Of a stretch of DNA of 64,000 nucleotides, positions 57,064 to 64,000 are shown piece by piece (the stretch's first letter is position 1; every line of letters begins with the position of its first letter). The DNA is from Arthrobacter echini (lineage in GTDB: Bacteria > Actinomycetota > Actinomycetes > Actinomycetales > Micrococcaceae), in NCBI RefSeq assembly GCF_008107445.1, contig NZ_VSLD01000002.1, positions 468,267 through 532,266 of the forward strand. Direction: 5' to 3'. Made by a program: the position numbers and the translations under genes. Under the pieces are notes generated by a model. The model was not told the origin of the DNA, did not search any database, and worked only from the letters and a program-made list of their open reading frames with translations.

Positions 57064-57463
57064 GACCGCGCACCTCCAGCGTGCCGGCCGGGCCGATCAG
57101 TCCGATGACCGGCAACGGCGCACGGATCACCACCTCGAGGGTCCTGACGCCCCCGACCGTGCTCTCACCCACGGAGACGTCGGAACCGTAGGCAGCGGAG
57201 AGGGAGCCCTCGATCAGCTCCCGGGCGCGTCCGACGGCGTCCGCGGGTTGGCGATCGGCGAGCGTGCCGTACCGTGCTCCCGACGACGCCGCGTCGATCA
57301 ATGTGTTCCGCACGTGCAGAACGAGTGTCAGCTGGAGGATCGCGACGAAGATGACCGTCAGGAGCGCTCCGATGAGGACGAAATCGACGACGGCGGCGCC
57401 ACGCTCGCCGTCGTCGTCCGGCTCCTTCGGCCCGGCGCGAACCAGCCGCAGCAGAAGCGCCAC
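57044..57463 (-). CDS. TadE-like pseudopilin (first)
   Basis: A 139-residue protein with leader DDGERGAAVVDF and a hydrophobic helix; here Asp replaces Glu at +5. The C-terminal part is a small beta-rich domain ending VRGHAALPT. GTG start after a one-base gap from the small membrane protein. Likely an assembly or minor pilin component. Confidence 0.82.
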   Translation of the reverse strand: MALLLRLVRAGPKEPDDDGERGAAVVDFVLIGALLTVIFVAILQLTLVLHVRNTLIDAASSGARYGTLADRQPADAVGRARELIEGSLSAAYGSDVSVGESTVGGVRTLEVVIRAPLPVIGLIGPAGTLEVRGHAALPT

Positions 57464-57464
57464 G

Positions 57465-57704
57465 TCAGGGCGAGACCTGGTCGATCGCCTGGTTGAACAG
57501 CCCCTCCAGTGCCGGACCGGCGATGGCGAGCAGCGCCGCGACCAGCACGGCGGACATCAGGGTGATCATCACCCAGCCGGGTACGTCACCGCGCTCGGGA
57601 TCGTCCGTCCCGAGGCGTAGGGCCATTACGGCGCGGCCGAGGAAGGACATCAGCGCTGCCAGCAGCAGCAGGGTGCCGAGAGTGGAGCGGGTCAGGATCG
57701 TCAT
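57465..57704 (-). CDS. Small Tad-locus membrane protein, possible Flp-type pilin
   Basis: A 79-residue protein with two hydrophobic segments (about 8-27 and 44-68). Between them is DDPERGDVPGWVMITLM, which repeats the DDxERG leader of its two TadE-like neighbours just before the second helix. The position after tadC and before tadE is where a flp gene is often found. Canonical Flp has Glu at +5 after Gly; here that residue is Trp, so pilin identity is open. ATG after AGGGGGAATCCC. Confidence 0.6.
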   Translation of the reverse strand: MTILTRSTLGTLLLLAALMSFLGRAVMALRLGTDDPERGDVPGWVMITLMSAVLVAALLAIAGPALEGLFNQAIDQVSP

Positions 57705-57766
57705 GGGATTCCCCCTGGTGTAGTGGTTGTAGTGGTGGGTCGACGTGGGGCGACGTGGGGCGAGCA

Positions 57767-58708
57767 TCAGAAGCCGAGATTGATCAGGGCGATGCCGGGA
57801 TAGACGGCGAAGAGGACGGTCAGCGGAAGGACACCGAATACGAGGGGCACCATCATGGCGATCTCCTTCTTCCCGGCCGATTCCATGAGGTCGCGTTTGG
57901 CCAGGTCTCGCACGTCCTGTGCCTGTGCCCGGAGAACATCCGCCAGGGGTGTGCCGCGCTGCACGGCTACCGTGATGCCGTCCACGAAGCGGGCCAGGGG
58001 TGCGAGTCGGGTCCGCTGGGAGAATTCCTGCAGGGCCTCCACCAACGGCCTTCCCGCGCGGGTACTGGCCAGCACCAGGGAGAACTCGCCGGCGAGTTCT
58101 CCGTTCGCCGTCCTGCTGATCCGTTCGAGTGCTCCCGTGGTGCTTTCGCCGGCAGAAACCGCGAGGGCCATCAGTTCGGCCAGGCTGGGGAACTGGGCGA
58201 GCATGCGTGCCTCCCGGCGCTTGATATCGGCGGAGAGGACATAGTCCCGTCCTACGAACCCCAGGGCAGCGCACGCCAGGATGATCACGACCGCCAGGGG
58301 CACACCGATGGATCCGGAGGCGGCGAGCAACACCATCACCAGCGTGGAGCCTGCGAGGCCTGCCGCCGCCCACAGCAGCTGCTGGGCCCTGAAGTCCGCC
58401 GTCGACTGATCGCGTCCGGCCTGGGCGAGTCGGCGGGTGAGCGCCGCCGTCGCCGGGTTGAAACGGTGGGACCAGCGGACAGCATCGGCGAGGACGGGGC
58501 GGACGATCCGCTCGAGCGGCCCGAACGGCGTGACGTTGGCAGGCGTATCTGCAAGGAGCCGCGATTTGACGTCGACTGCACGGAGCTGCGGTGCAACACG
58601 CGCGGTGAGCGTCGTCGGTCGCATCAGTGGAAGGCGTACGAGCACGATCCACAGGCCGCACCCCAGACCGATCCCGCACAGGGCTGCGAGGGCCACCCCG
58701 GAATTCAA
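57767..58708 (-). CDS. tadC: Tad pilus inner-membrane protein TadC
   Basis: Type II secretion system F domain protein of 313 residues with a helix at the N terminus, two central helices and a C-terminal pair (MVPLVFGVLPLTVLFAVYPGI). The cytosolic stretch LAELMALAVSAGES is typical of GspF proteins. The TTG at 58708 overlaps the tadB stop (TTGA); GTG at 58696 is an alternative. With TadB it forms the platform for pilus assembly. Confidence 0.88.
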   Translation of the reverse strand: MNSGVALAALCGIGLGCGLWIVLVRLPLMRPTTLTARVAPQLRAVDVKSRLLADTPANVTPFGPLERIVRPVLADAVRWSHRFNPATAALTRRLAQAGRDQSTADFRAQQLLWAAAGLAGSTLVMVLLAASGSIGVPLAVVIILACAALGFVGRDYVLSADIKRREARMLAQFPSLAELMALAVSAGESTTGALERISRTANGELAGEFSLVLASTRAGRPLVEALQEFSQRTRLAPLARFVDGITVAVQRGTPLADVLRAQAQDVRDLAKRDLMESAGKKEIAMMVPLVFGVLPLTVLFAVYPGIALINLGF

Positions 58709-59562
58709 CGCATTACCCGCTGGTCCTCTGGCAGCGCTCCGACGCGCAGCATGACGCGATAGCAGAGCACGGAGATCAGCAGGCCTCCGAGCAGGACGAC
58801 AACACCGCCGGCTGTGTTGTAGGCACGGATCGCTTCCGGCCGCGTGGAGAGCAGGAGGAGGACGAACCAGGGCGCTGCGACCGCCAGGCGCGCTGCGTTG
58901 ATGGTCCAGGACTGACGTGCTTCGAGCTCGCTGCGAGTCCGGGCGGCGTCCCGCAGGAACTCGGACAGTGTCCCGAGGAGCCGGCCGAGGTCGGAGCCAC
59001 CGACGTCGCGCGTCAGGCGCAGCGCCTCGACGATGCGATCGGCCACCGGATCCGCCAGACGCTCCTTCAGACGGCTCAGGGCATCGTCGAAGCGCCCGCC
59101 TGCCCGGTAGTCCGCTCCAAAGGTCCGGAAGGCCGGCCGCAGTTCGAGCGGACCCTTTTCCCCGAGCTGGATGAGCGCCTCCGGCAGCGAGAGACCAGCA
59201 CGAATGGCGGAGCGGAGGTGATCGACGACCTCGGGCCACAGTTCACGCAGTGAGGCCGTGCGTTTCGCTGCGCGCCACCTGACGATCGAGACCGGGAGGA
59301 GCGCGCCGAAGAGGGCGAAGCACAGCGCGATGGGCGGGGATCCGGTCAGCACGACGCCCACCAGCATCACGAGGAGCCCTACCGCCGCACAGGAGGCGAG
59401 CAAACCCCTCGGCGAGACCCGCTCGACTCCGGCGCGTGCCAGAAGATCCTCGAGGGGCGCCCGGCGTGTTCTGCCCGCGCGACGGCGCTCCGGCCGCTCC
59501 CAGAAGGACCACCAGATGAGCAGGAGGCCCATGCCGAGGGTGACTCCGAGTGCCGCGCTCAT
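58705..59562 (-). CDS. tadB: Tad pilus inner-membrane protein TadB
   Basis: A 285-residue GspF-domain protein: N-terminal helix (LGVTLGMGLLLIWW), two helices around residue 70-100, then a cytosolic helical domain (LRSAIRAGLSLPEALIQLGE) and a C-terminal helix pair. The ATG overlaps the tadA stop by four bases. Confidence 0.9.
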   Translation of the reverse strand: MSAALGVTLGMGLLLIWWSFWERPERRRAGRTRRAPLEDLLARAGVERVSPRGLLASCAAVGLLVMLVGVVLTGSPPIALCFALFGALLPVSIVRWRAAKRTASLRELWPEVVDHLRSAIRAGLSLPEALIQLGEKGPLELRPAFRTFGADYRAGGRFDDALSRLKERLADPVADRIVEALRLTRDVGGSDLGRLLGTLSEFLRDAARTRSELEARQSWTINAARLAVAAPWFVLLLLSTRPEAIRAYNTAGGVVVLLGGLLISVLCYRVMLRVGALPEDQRVMR

Positions 59563-60785
59563 GCCGCGGATCCCAGCAGGGACGCGATGTCCACGCCCGC
59601 GGCTGCGAACTTGTCCTCCGCCGGCATGCCGCTCGCCGCGAGCTGCAGCGCTCCGTCGATACGTCTGAAGACGTAGGAGGACTCGATCACCCCGTTCTCG
59701 ACGCGTCGGCCGAGGGCCATGATCTCCATGACCCGGCGCTGGCCACCGGGGAGCCGGGCGCAGTGCACCACGAGGTCGATGCAGGAGGCCACGGTGGGCA
59801 CCACGAAGCTGCTCGAGATGTTCTCGCCGGCCAGTAGTGGAAGCGTGCAGATCTTCGTGATCGCGTCGTGTGCGCTGTTCGCATGGACGCTGCACATGCC
59901 CGGAAGCCCGCTGTTGAGGGCGATGAGCATGTCGAGGCTCTCGGCCTCCCGCACCTCCCCCACGATCAGCCGATCCGGCCGCATCCGCAGGGCCTCCTTG
60001 ACCAGGCGTCGCAGCGGGATCTCGCCGTGTCCCTCGAGATTCGGCTGCCGGCACTGCAGCCCGACGACATCGCGCAGCGGCAGCTGCAACTCGAAGATCT
60101 CCTCCACCGTGATGACGCGCTCCCGGGGGCCGATCGAGGCGCCGAGGCAGTTGAGCATGGTGGTCTTCCCGGCCTGCGTGGCACCGGATACGAGGACGTT
60201 GAGCCCACTGGCAACTGCGACGCCGAGGAAGCGCGCCGCCTGCGGGGACAGGGTGCCGAGATCCACGAGGTGCTCCAGCCTCGAGGCTCGGGCAATGAAC
60301 TTCCGGATGTTCACGGACCAGTGTTTCCGCGTCACTTCGGGGATGACCACGTGCAGTCGCGAGCCGTCGGGCAGGGAGGCGTCCACGAAGGGCGAGGAGA
60401 CGTCGAGGCGGCGCCCTGAGGACTTCAGCATCTTCTCCACGAGATCGCGCACCTGCTGGTCGGTCAAAGAGAGCGCGGTGAGCTCGGACTCGCCATCGCG
60501 CGCAATATAAACCTCGGAGGGCGCGTTGATCCAGATCTCCTCGATGGTCGGATCATCGAGGAGCGGCTGCAGGGCTCCGAATCCGGCAACGGCATCGAAG
60601 ATCTGCTTCCGTGCGGTGTCGAGTCGGCCCAGGGGCGCCAGGACGCCCAGGACCGAGCGGTCCTCGTAGTCGGCCACGGCATCGGTGACCAGGAGTTGCA
60701 CCTCTGCGGCCTGCAGTGTCGGGTCCAGCCCACGCCGGCGGATCAGCTCCCGCACCTCGCCCTCGATCATGCGCACTGCATCCAT
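59559..60785 (-). CDS. tadA: Tad pilus ATPase TadA (CpaF type)
   Basis: Type II/IV secretion ATPase of 408 residues that powers Flp pilus assembly. Walker A is GATQAGKT (201-208), followed by the Asp box VEEIFELQL, Walker B-region RLIVGEVREAE and His box MCSVHANS. The ATG at 60785 has GGGGG five bases upstream; upstream extension in frame adds low-value codons. It is the first gene of the operon; no tadZ/cpaE or prepilin peptidase gene is visible in the window. Confidence 0.94.
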   Translation of the reverse strand: MDAVRMIEGEVRELIRRRGLDPTLQAAEVQLLVTDAVADYEDRSVLGVLAPLGRLDTARKQIFDAVAGFGALQPLLDDPTIEEIWINAPSEVYIARDGESELTALSLTDQQVRDLVEKMLKSSGRRLDVSSPFVDASLPDGSRLHVVIPEVTRKHWSVNIRKFIARASRLEHLVDLGTLSPQAARFLGVAVASGLNVLVSGATQAGKTTMLNCLGASIGPRERVITVEEIFELQLPLRDVVGLQCRQPNLEGHGEIPLRRLVKEALRMRPDRLIVGEVREAESLDMLIALNSGLPGMCSVHANSAHDAITKICTLPLLAGENISSSFVVPTVASCIDLVVHCARLPGGQRRVMEIMALGRRVENGVIESSYVFRRIDGALQLAASGMPAEDKFAAAGVDIASLLGSAA

Positions 60786-61327
60786 CGCTACCCCCGCGAG
60801 CCCTGACGTCATCGTCGGCCAACCGGCGGAGCCGCTGCGCTCCGCACCGATTTTCACCCTACTGAAGGGGGCCCTGCCCGGAAAGAGGAACAGCAATATG
60901 TGAGTAGCGCAACCTCGGAGCAGGAGTAGTCCTCCACAGGCGACACGCGGAGGGAGTCGAAGCGGGATTATTCATTTGTCGGTGTAGAAGACCCATTTTC
61001 GCGAAGAAGTACAACCAATATCGAAAAGCCGCCGATTGATCGTTCATGACGGAATCGAACTACGAGTCACCGCGACCGAATGGCTGGAAGCCCGCCTATC
61101 GTCTGAGAGAAGCGCCCGGGCCGGTTCGACCTCCATATCTCGGTGACTCGTCAGCACCCGTCAGCGCCTGTACTGGACGGCGGTTACGATTCGCGCTCAG
61201 CTGCGCCTCACCCATGGTGACCCGCATCAAGGCAGTCCCCCTAAGCGCCGTCCAGGGCTCCTAGGGGGCTAACGCTGGTCAGATCAGAGATGCTTGGGTC
61301 CGGCCCGACGCCGTCTTCTAGCCGGGT
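60786..61327. other. Intergenic region upstream of tadA, no supported gene
   Basis: About 540 bases, with a comparatively AT-rich middle (60960-61050). It holds copy 1 of the 69-bp element and, near its right end, a CCCCCTA/TAGGGGG hairpin (61237-61268) that could terminate the leftward surface-protein gene. A 72-codon frame at 61046-61264 has no ribosome site and no recognisable features; I do not call it a gene. The tadA promoter should be here. Confidence 0.6.
60891..60959 (+). repeat. 69-bp element, copy 1
   Basis: Aligns without gaps to 62203-62271 (53 of 69 positions identical), with the last 22 bases identical. The identical end contains GGCGAC-N11-GTCG, a small potential hairpin. It lies upstream of tadA and points rightward. 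Confidence 0.85.
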
Positions 61328-61990
61328 CTAGTGGCGACGCCGAGTCCGCAGTGCAAGCACTGTGCCAGCGGCGAGAACTCCGCCACCGAGCAGGCCAGAG
61401 CCGAGCACACTTCCGAAGGCGGCATTAGGGCCGCTCACCCCCTCGACGCCGGTGTCCGCGCCTCCTACTGGCATCTCGGCCACCTGTGGGGCCTCCTCGG
61501 TCCCGCCCTCCAGTGGTGGAACGACGCCATAGGTCTGGACGAAGTTGATGTAGCAGGGATAACGACCATCAGGGAACACGATGCTGCCTGGGTTGTCCAC
61601 GCAGAGATCGGTGCCGTCGGCGGTGATGGCGCCCCCCGGGACAATTGTGACGGCGTTCGGATCGACGACGGTCGCTTGGTCGAACGGCACCAGGACGGGC
61701 GGATCGATCGGAATGATTTTGCCGGGAAAGGCATGGCCGTCGTCGGCAAAGCAGGCGTAGGTGCCACTCGGATAGACAATGCTATAGGGGTTCACGGCGC
61801 AGACATTCGTCCCGTCCGCGGTGAGCAGGCCGCCCTTCGCAGGCGTAACCGTATCGGGATCGATGATCGTTGCTTGATCAAATGGGACGAACGGATTAGG
61901 TGCGTCGGGTGCCGCTATCGCAGGTGTCGAAGCACTCAGGAGTACAGCTCCCGCCAGCGCGATTCCGGTTGTAACAGTCCGTATGTTCAC
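61328..61990 (-). CDS. Surface protein with two 48-residue repeats and C-terminal anchor
   Basis: A 220-residue exported protein: signal peptide (cleavage near AIAA-AP), two tandem repeats starting VPFDQATIIDPD and VPFDQATVVDPN, each about 48 residues with two Cys, then EMPVGGADTG, a glycine-rich hydrophobic helix and a RTRRRH tail. The end looks like an actinobacterial cell-wall/membrane anchor with a degenerate LPxTG-like motif. The start is a GTG after GGGGGAATCATT. Codon use is less GC-biased than in neighbours. No family or function is recognised. Confidence 0.85.
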   Translation of the reverse strand: MNIRTVTTGIALAGAVLLSASTPAIAAPDAPNPFVPFDQATIIDPDTVTPAKGGLLTADGTNVCAVNPYSIVYPSGTYACFADDGHAFPGKIIPIDPPVLVPFDQATVVDPNAVTIVPGGAITADGTDLCVDNPGSIVFPDGRYPCYINFVQTYGVVPPLEGGTEEAPQVAEMPVGGADTGVEGVSGPNAAFGSVLGSGLLGGGVLAAGTVLALRTRRRH

Positions 61991-62400
61991 AATGATTCCC
62001 CCTTCCCTGCTGTCCCCGATGGACGGCGGTGATGCAAGTACACCAGATCACATATGCGGATACTGCAATCGCCACACAAATCGTTGTCGACGGTCTATTG
62101 GTCCCTTTGAGAGCCCTGTCGTCGTCGGCTCACCGTCGGAACATCTACAGCCCGCATCGGCTTCCATCCGACTCAGTTGCGCACGGCCCGAAGAAGGGAA
62201 AGCAGCGATAGGTGAACATCGCGATCGGGGGTCGGGCGTAGACCGCCATAGGCGACACGCGGAGGGAGTCGCCGCTTACTCGCAGGTTTAACCCAGCATT
62301 GCTACCGCTCTTCCGAAAGCCCCGTCACGACGATTCCGGATGGGTAGTCTGCACGGGATTCATTTAGCTGGCTGACGCCCGGATTCTGCTGGAGAAACCC
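61991..62400. other. Divergent intergenic region, no supported gene
   Basis: About 410 bases between the surface-protein and protease genes, comparatively AT-rich in its left half. It contains copy 2 of the 69-bp element and must hold promoters for both genes; no hexamers are convincing enough to list. The short frames seen here have no coding features. Confidence 0.6.
62203..62271 (+). repeat. 69-bp element, copy 2
   Basis: Second copy, 1312 bases from copy 1 and in the same orientation, ending 129 bases before the protease start. Its 3' end forms a perfect 6-bp stem GGCGAC/GTCGCC around ACGCGGAGGGA. Confidence 0.85.
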
Positions 62401-64000
62401 GTGACCTTGCCCTTCCATGCCCGGCTTCTGTGTGCCGCCTTACTGTCCTTTGGTCTCATTGGCAGTGCGGTTCCCGCAGTAGCACTCGATGCACCACCGA
62501 CCCCCTCCTCCGCCGCAACCCCCTCGGCACCCCCGCCGGCGGCTGCGCCGGCCGAGACGGCGCCCTCTTCGCAGGACAGCACGACGACGCAGAAGGCTCA
62601 GCCGACGCAGGCCGAACCGACGCCGGCGGCTCCGACAGAGGCGGCACCGACGGCACCGGCTCCGTCCGCGTCGGCAGCGCCGAAAGCCGCACCCAAAGCC
62701 GCGCCGGAGAAGATCACGTCCTTCGTGCCGGACCTGGACTGGAATCCGCTCGAGGACCCCGATTCAAATGCCCGCTATGGTGAGCACTACGTTGACCAGA
62801 GCGATGGACTTGGCTCGGCAGCGCCGTCAACCACGGACGGCAGCGGCGGTAGCGCAGCGCTGGCACCGCGGACGGGGAACTTCAAGGTCACGCTGGTCAC
62901 CGTGCAACTGTCGGGGAAGACAGTTGCCGATACTGATGCGATCAATATGACAGCGGCTCGCAACTCGATCGTCAGCGCGAACAACTACTGGAACTCCTCG
63001 TCCGCTGGCCGGCTGTCCTTCACCAACGTGAGGGAGTTCCGGCACAAGTCTGCAGCCAGGATCACGGACTCGTACGGCGCCATCATGGAGAAGGTCACCA
63101 ACGAGCTGGGCTGGCAGAACCGCCCTTACGAAGCGCTGGTGATCTTCGTTCCGCACGCAGATCTGAGCTACAACGGCTCCTGGGGAATTTTGGGTGGCGG
63201 CTTCACCGATGGACCGACCAGCGGCCGCGTGATCATGCCGTATCCCTCGGCGCTGACCAACAACGTGGTTTCCCACGAGTTCGGCCATGTACTCGGCTTA
63301 CACCACGCCAACTCCCTCGCCTGCAGTAACGGGCGCTCCGATGTGTCCCGCTCCGGCGGGACGTGGACGGACCGGGAGTGCTACTCGGCGGAGTACAGCG
63401 ACACGACCGACCTCATGGGCTACGCACAGGTGAGCTCGCCGCGGGTCAATGCCTTCATGTGGGAGTACGGCGGCTTCGGAAACGGGCAGGAGATCCGGAA
63501 CCTCGGCACGCCGACGGCGGTCACGCGGGCGAGCCTCAAGCCGTGGGCAGGGACAGCGACGGCGCGCGCGGCGAAGTTCACCGACCCGGTGAGCAAGGAG
63601 GTCTACTACCTCGAGGCCCGTCTGGCCGTGGGCTACGACAGCCAGACGGCCATCGGCGGCAATGAGGGCGTGAAGATCACCAAACGGGACAATCTCGGCT
63701 GGAGCGGCAATGCATCGATCGTCCTGACACCCGACAGCCGGCGCTCCGGTTGGGGAAACACCTCCCTGACGTGGCAGCAGGGTCAGACCTTCACAACGTT
63801 CGCCGGAACCAAGGTCAAGATCGACTCCCTGACCTCCGCAGGCGCTACCGTGACCGTGACGCCCAAGGTGATCGTGCCGGTTGCTCCGAAGCCTGTACCG
63901 ATCGCTCCTAAGCCTGCGCCTGTTGCTCCCGTGGCTGTGATCGATAGGGCGGAGTTGCGGTTCAGTGGCCCCGATTTCACTGGCGACGGGGTCACGGATC
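62401..64000 (+). CDS. Secreted zinc metalloprotease (metzincin, M11-like), 3' end outside window
   Basis: At least 533 residues. A signal peptide (cleavage near VAA/ALDAP) is followed by a Pro/Ala/Thr-rich linker (about residues 33-105), a protease domain with zinc motif HEFGHVLGLHH (His292, His296, His302) and a Met-turn in TDLMGYA about 45 residues later, then a beta-rich region and the start of FG-GAP-like repeats (GPDFTGDGVTD) at the edge. The HExxHxxGxxH pattern with Met-turn resembles gametolysin-type M11 enzymes. The GTG follows GGAGAAACCC. Substrate unknown. Confidence 0.85.
   Translation, partial: MTLPFHARLLCAALLSFGLIGSAVPAVALDAPPTPSSAATPSAPPPAAAPAETAPSSQDSTTTQKAQPTQAEPTPAAPTEAAPTAPAPSASAAPKAAPKAAPEKITSFVPDLDWNPLEDPDSNARYGEHYVDQSDGLGSAAPSTTDGSGGSAALAPRTGNFKVTLVTVQLSGKTVADTDAINMTAARNSIVSANNYWNSSSAGRLSFTNVREFRHKSAARITDSYGAIMEKVTNELGWQNRPYEALVIFVPHADLSYNGSWGILGGGFTDGPTSGRVIMPYPSALTNNVVSHEFGHVLGLHHANSLACSNGRSDVSRSGGTWTDRECYSAEYSDTTDLMGYAQVSSPRVNAFMWEYGGFGNGQEIRNLGTPTAVTRASLKPWAGTATARAAKFTDPVSKEVYYLEARLAVGYDSQTAIGGNEGVKITKRDNLGWSGNASIVLTPDSRRSGWGNTSLTWQQGQTFTTFAGTKVKIDSLTSAGATVTVTPKVIVPVAPKPVPIAPKPAPVAPVAVIDRAELRFSGPDFTGDGVTD

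Noticed and set aside
61046..61264. 72-codon small gene upstream of tadA
   Set aside because: It has no ribosome site, no helix or motif, and lies in a region of hairpins and repeats.

Overview
The window is a continuous stretch of a high-GC actinobacterial chromosome, most likely a member of the Micrococcaceae close to Arthrobacter. The evidence is gene content rather than any search: a fused 2-oxoglutarate decarboxylase/dehydrogenase (Kgd), a SigR/RsrA redox sigma pair, the 24-residue ribosomal protein bL37, GuaB1, Cds1, an actinobacterial tmRNA tag, a Tad pilus locus of actinobacterial type, and many GTG/TTG starts with 4-base overlaps. No phage, integrase, transposase or CRISPR array was found; it reads as core chromosome with a few repeat-rich spacers and a more accessory right end.

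Left part (1-8.7 kb): argS-lysA-hom-thrC run leftward as one coupled operon for arginyl-tRNA and aspartate-family amino acids. To the right, an FMN-binding lipoprotein, the flavinyl transferase ApbE and an RnfD/NqrB-like membrane protein fused to an FNR-type reductase form a putative trans-membrane flavin electron-transfer chain. A tRNA-Arg(CCG) with terminator follows, then about 0.4 kb of hairpin-forming repeats.

9.5-18.8 kb: an AlkD-like protein, two short tandem repeats, then a five-gene DUF4129/MoxR/DUF58 membrane cluster and a long HrpA helicase. 18.8-28 kb: a HIT protein, a sulfurtransferase divergent from the cysteine desulfhydrase Cds1, an UlaG-like hydrolase, and a zinc module (zur convergent with znuACB, with a candidate Zur box), then two CNNM/CBS membrane proteins. 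28-42 kb: guaB1, kgd, an SGNH hydrolase, and an oligopeptide ABC transporter operon (oppA, oppB, oppC, fused oppDF) closed by a strong bidirectional terminator facing a quinone-oxidoreductase-like gene.

42-53.7 kb: bL37, rsrA-sigR with an apparent SigR-dependent promoter giving an N-terminally extended sigma factor, a DoxX protein, aroA-rsgA, cspA, hisN, a methyltransferase, and a manganese-type ABC operon ending in its DtxR-family regulator; a perfect 22-bp palindrome covers the start codon of the first mnt gene. Then a glutamate-cysteine ligase family protein. 53.8-56 kb holds the trans-translation set ssrA-smpB beside prfB. 56-60.8 kb is a leftward Tad pilus operon (tadA, tadB, tadC, small membrane protein, two TadE-like, one TadG-like). 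The right end has a two-repeat, membrane-anchored surface protein between two copies of a 69-bp element, and a secreted metzincin protease cut by the window edge.
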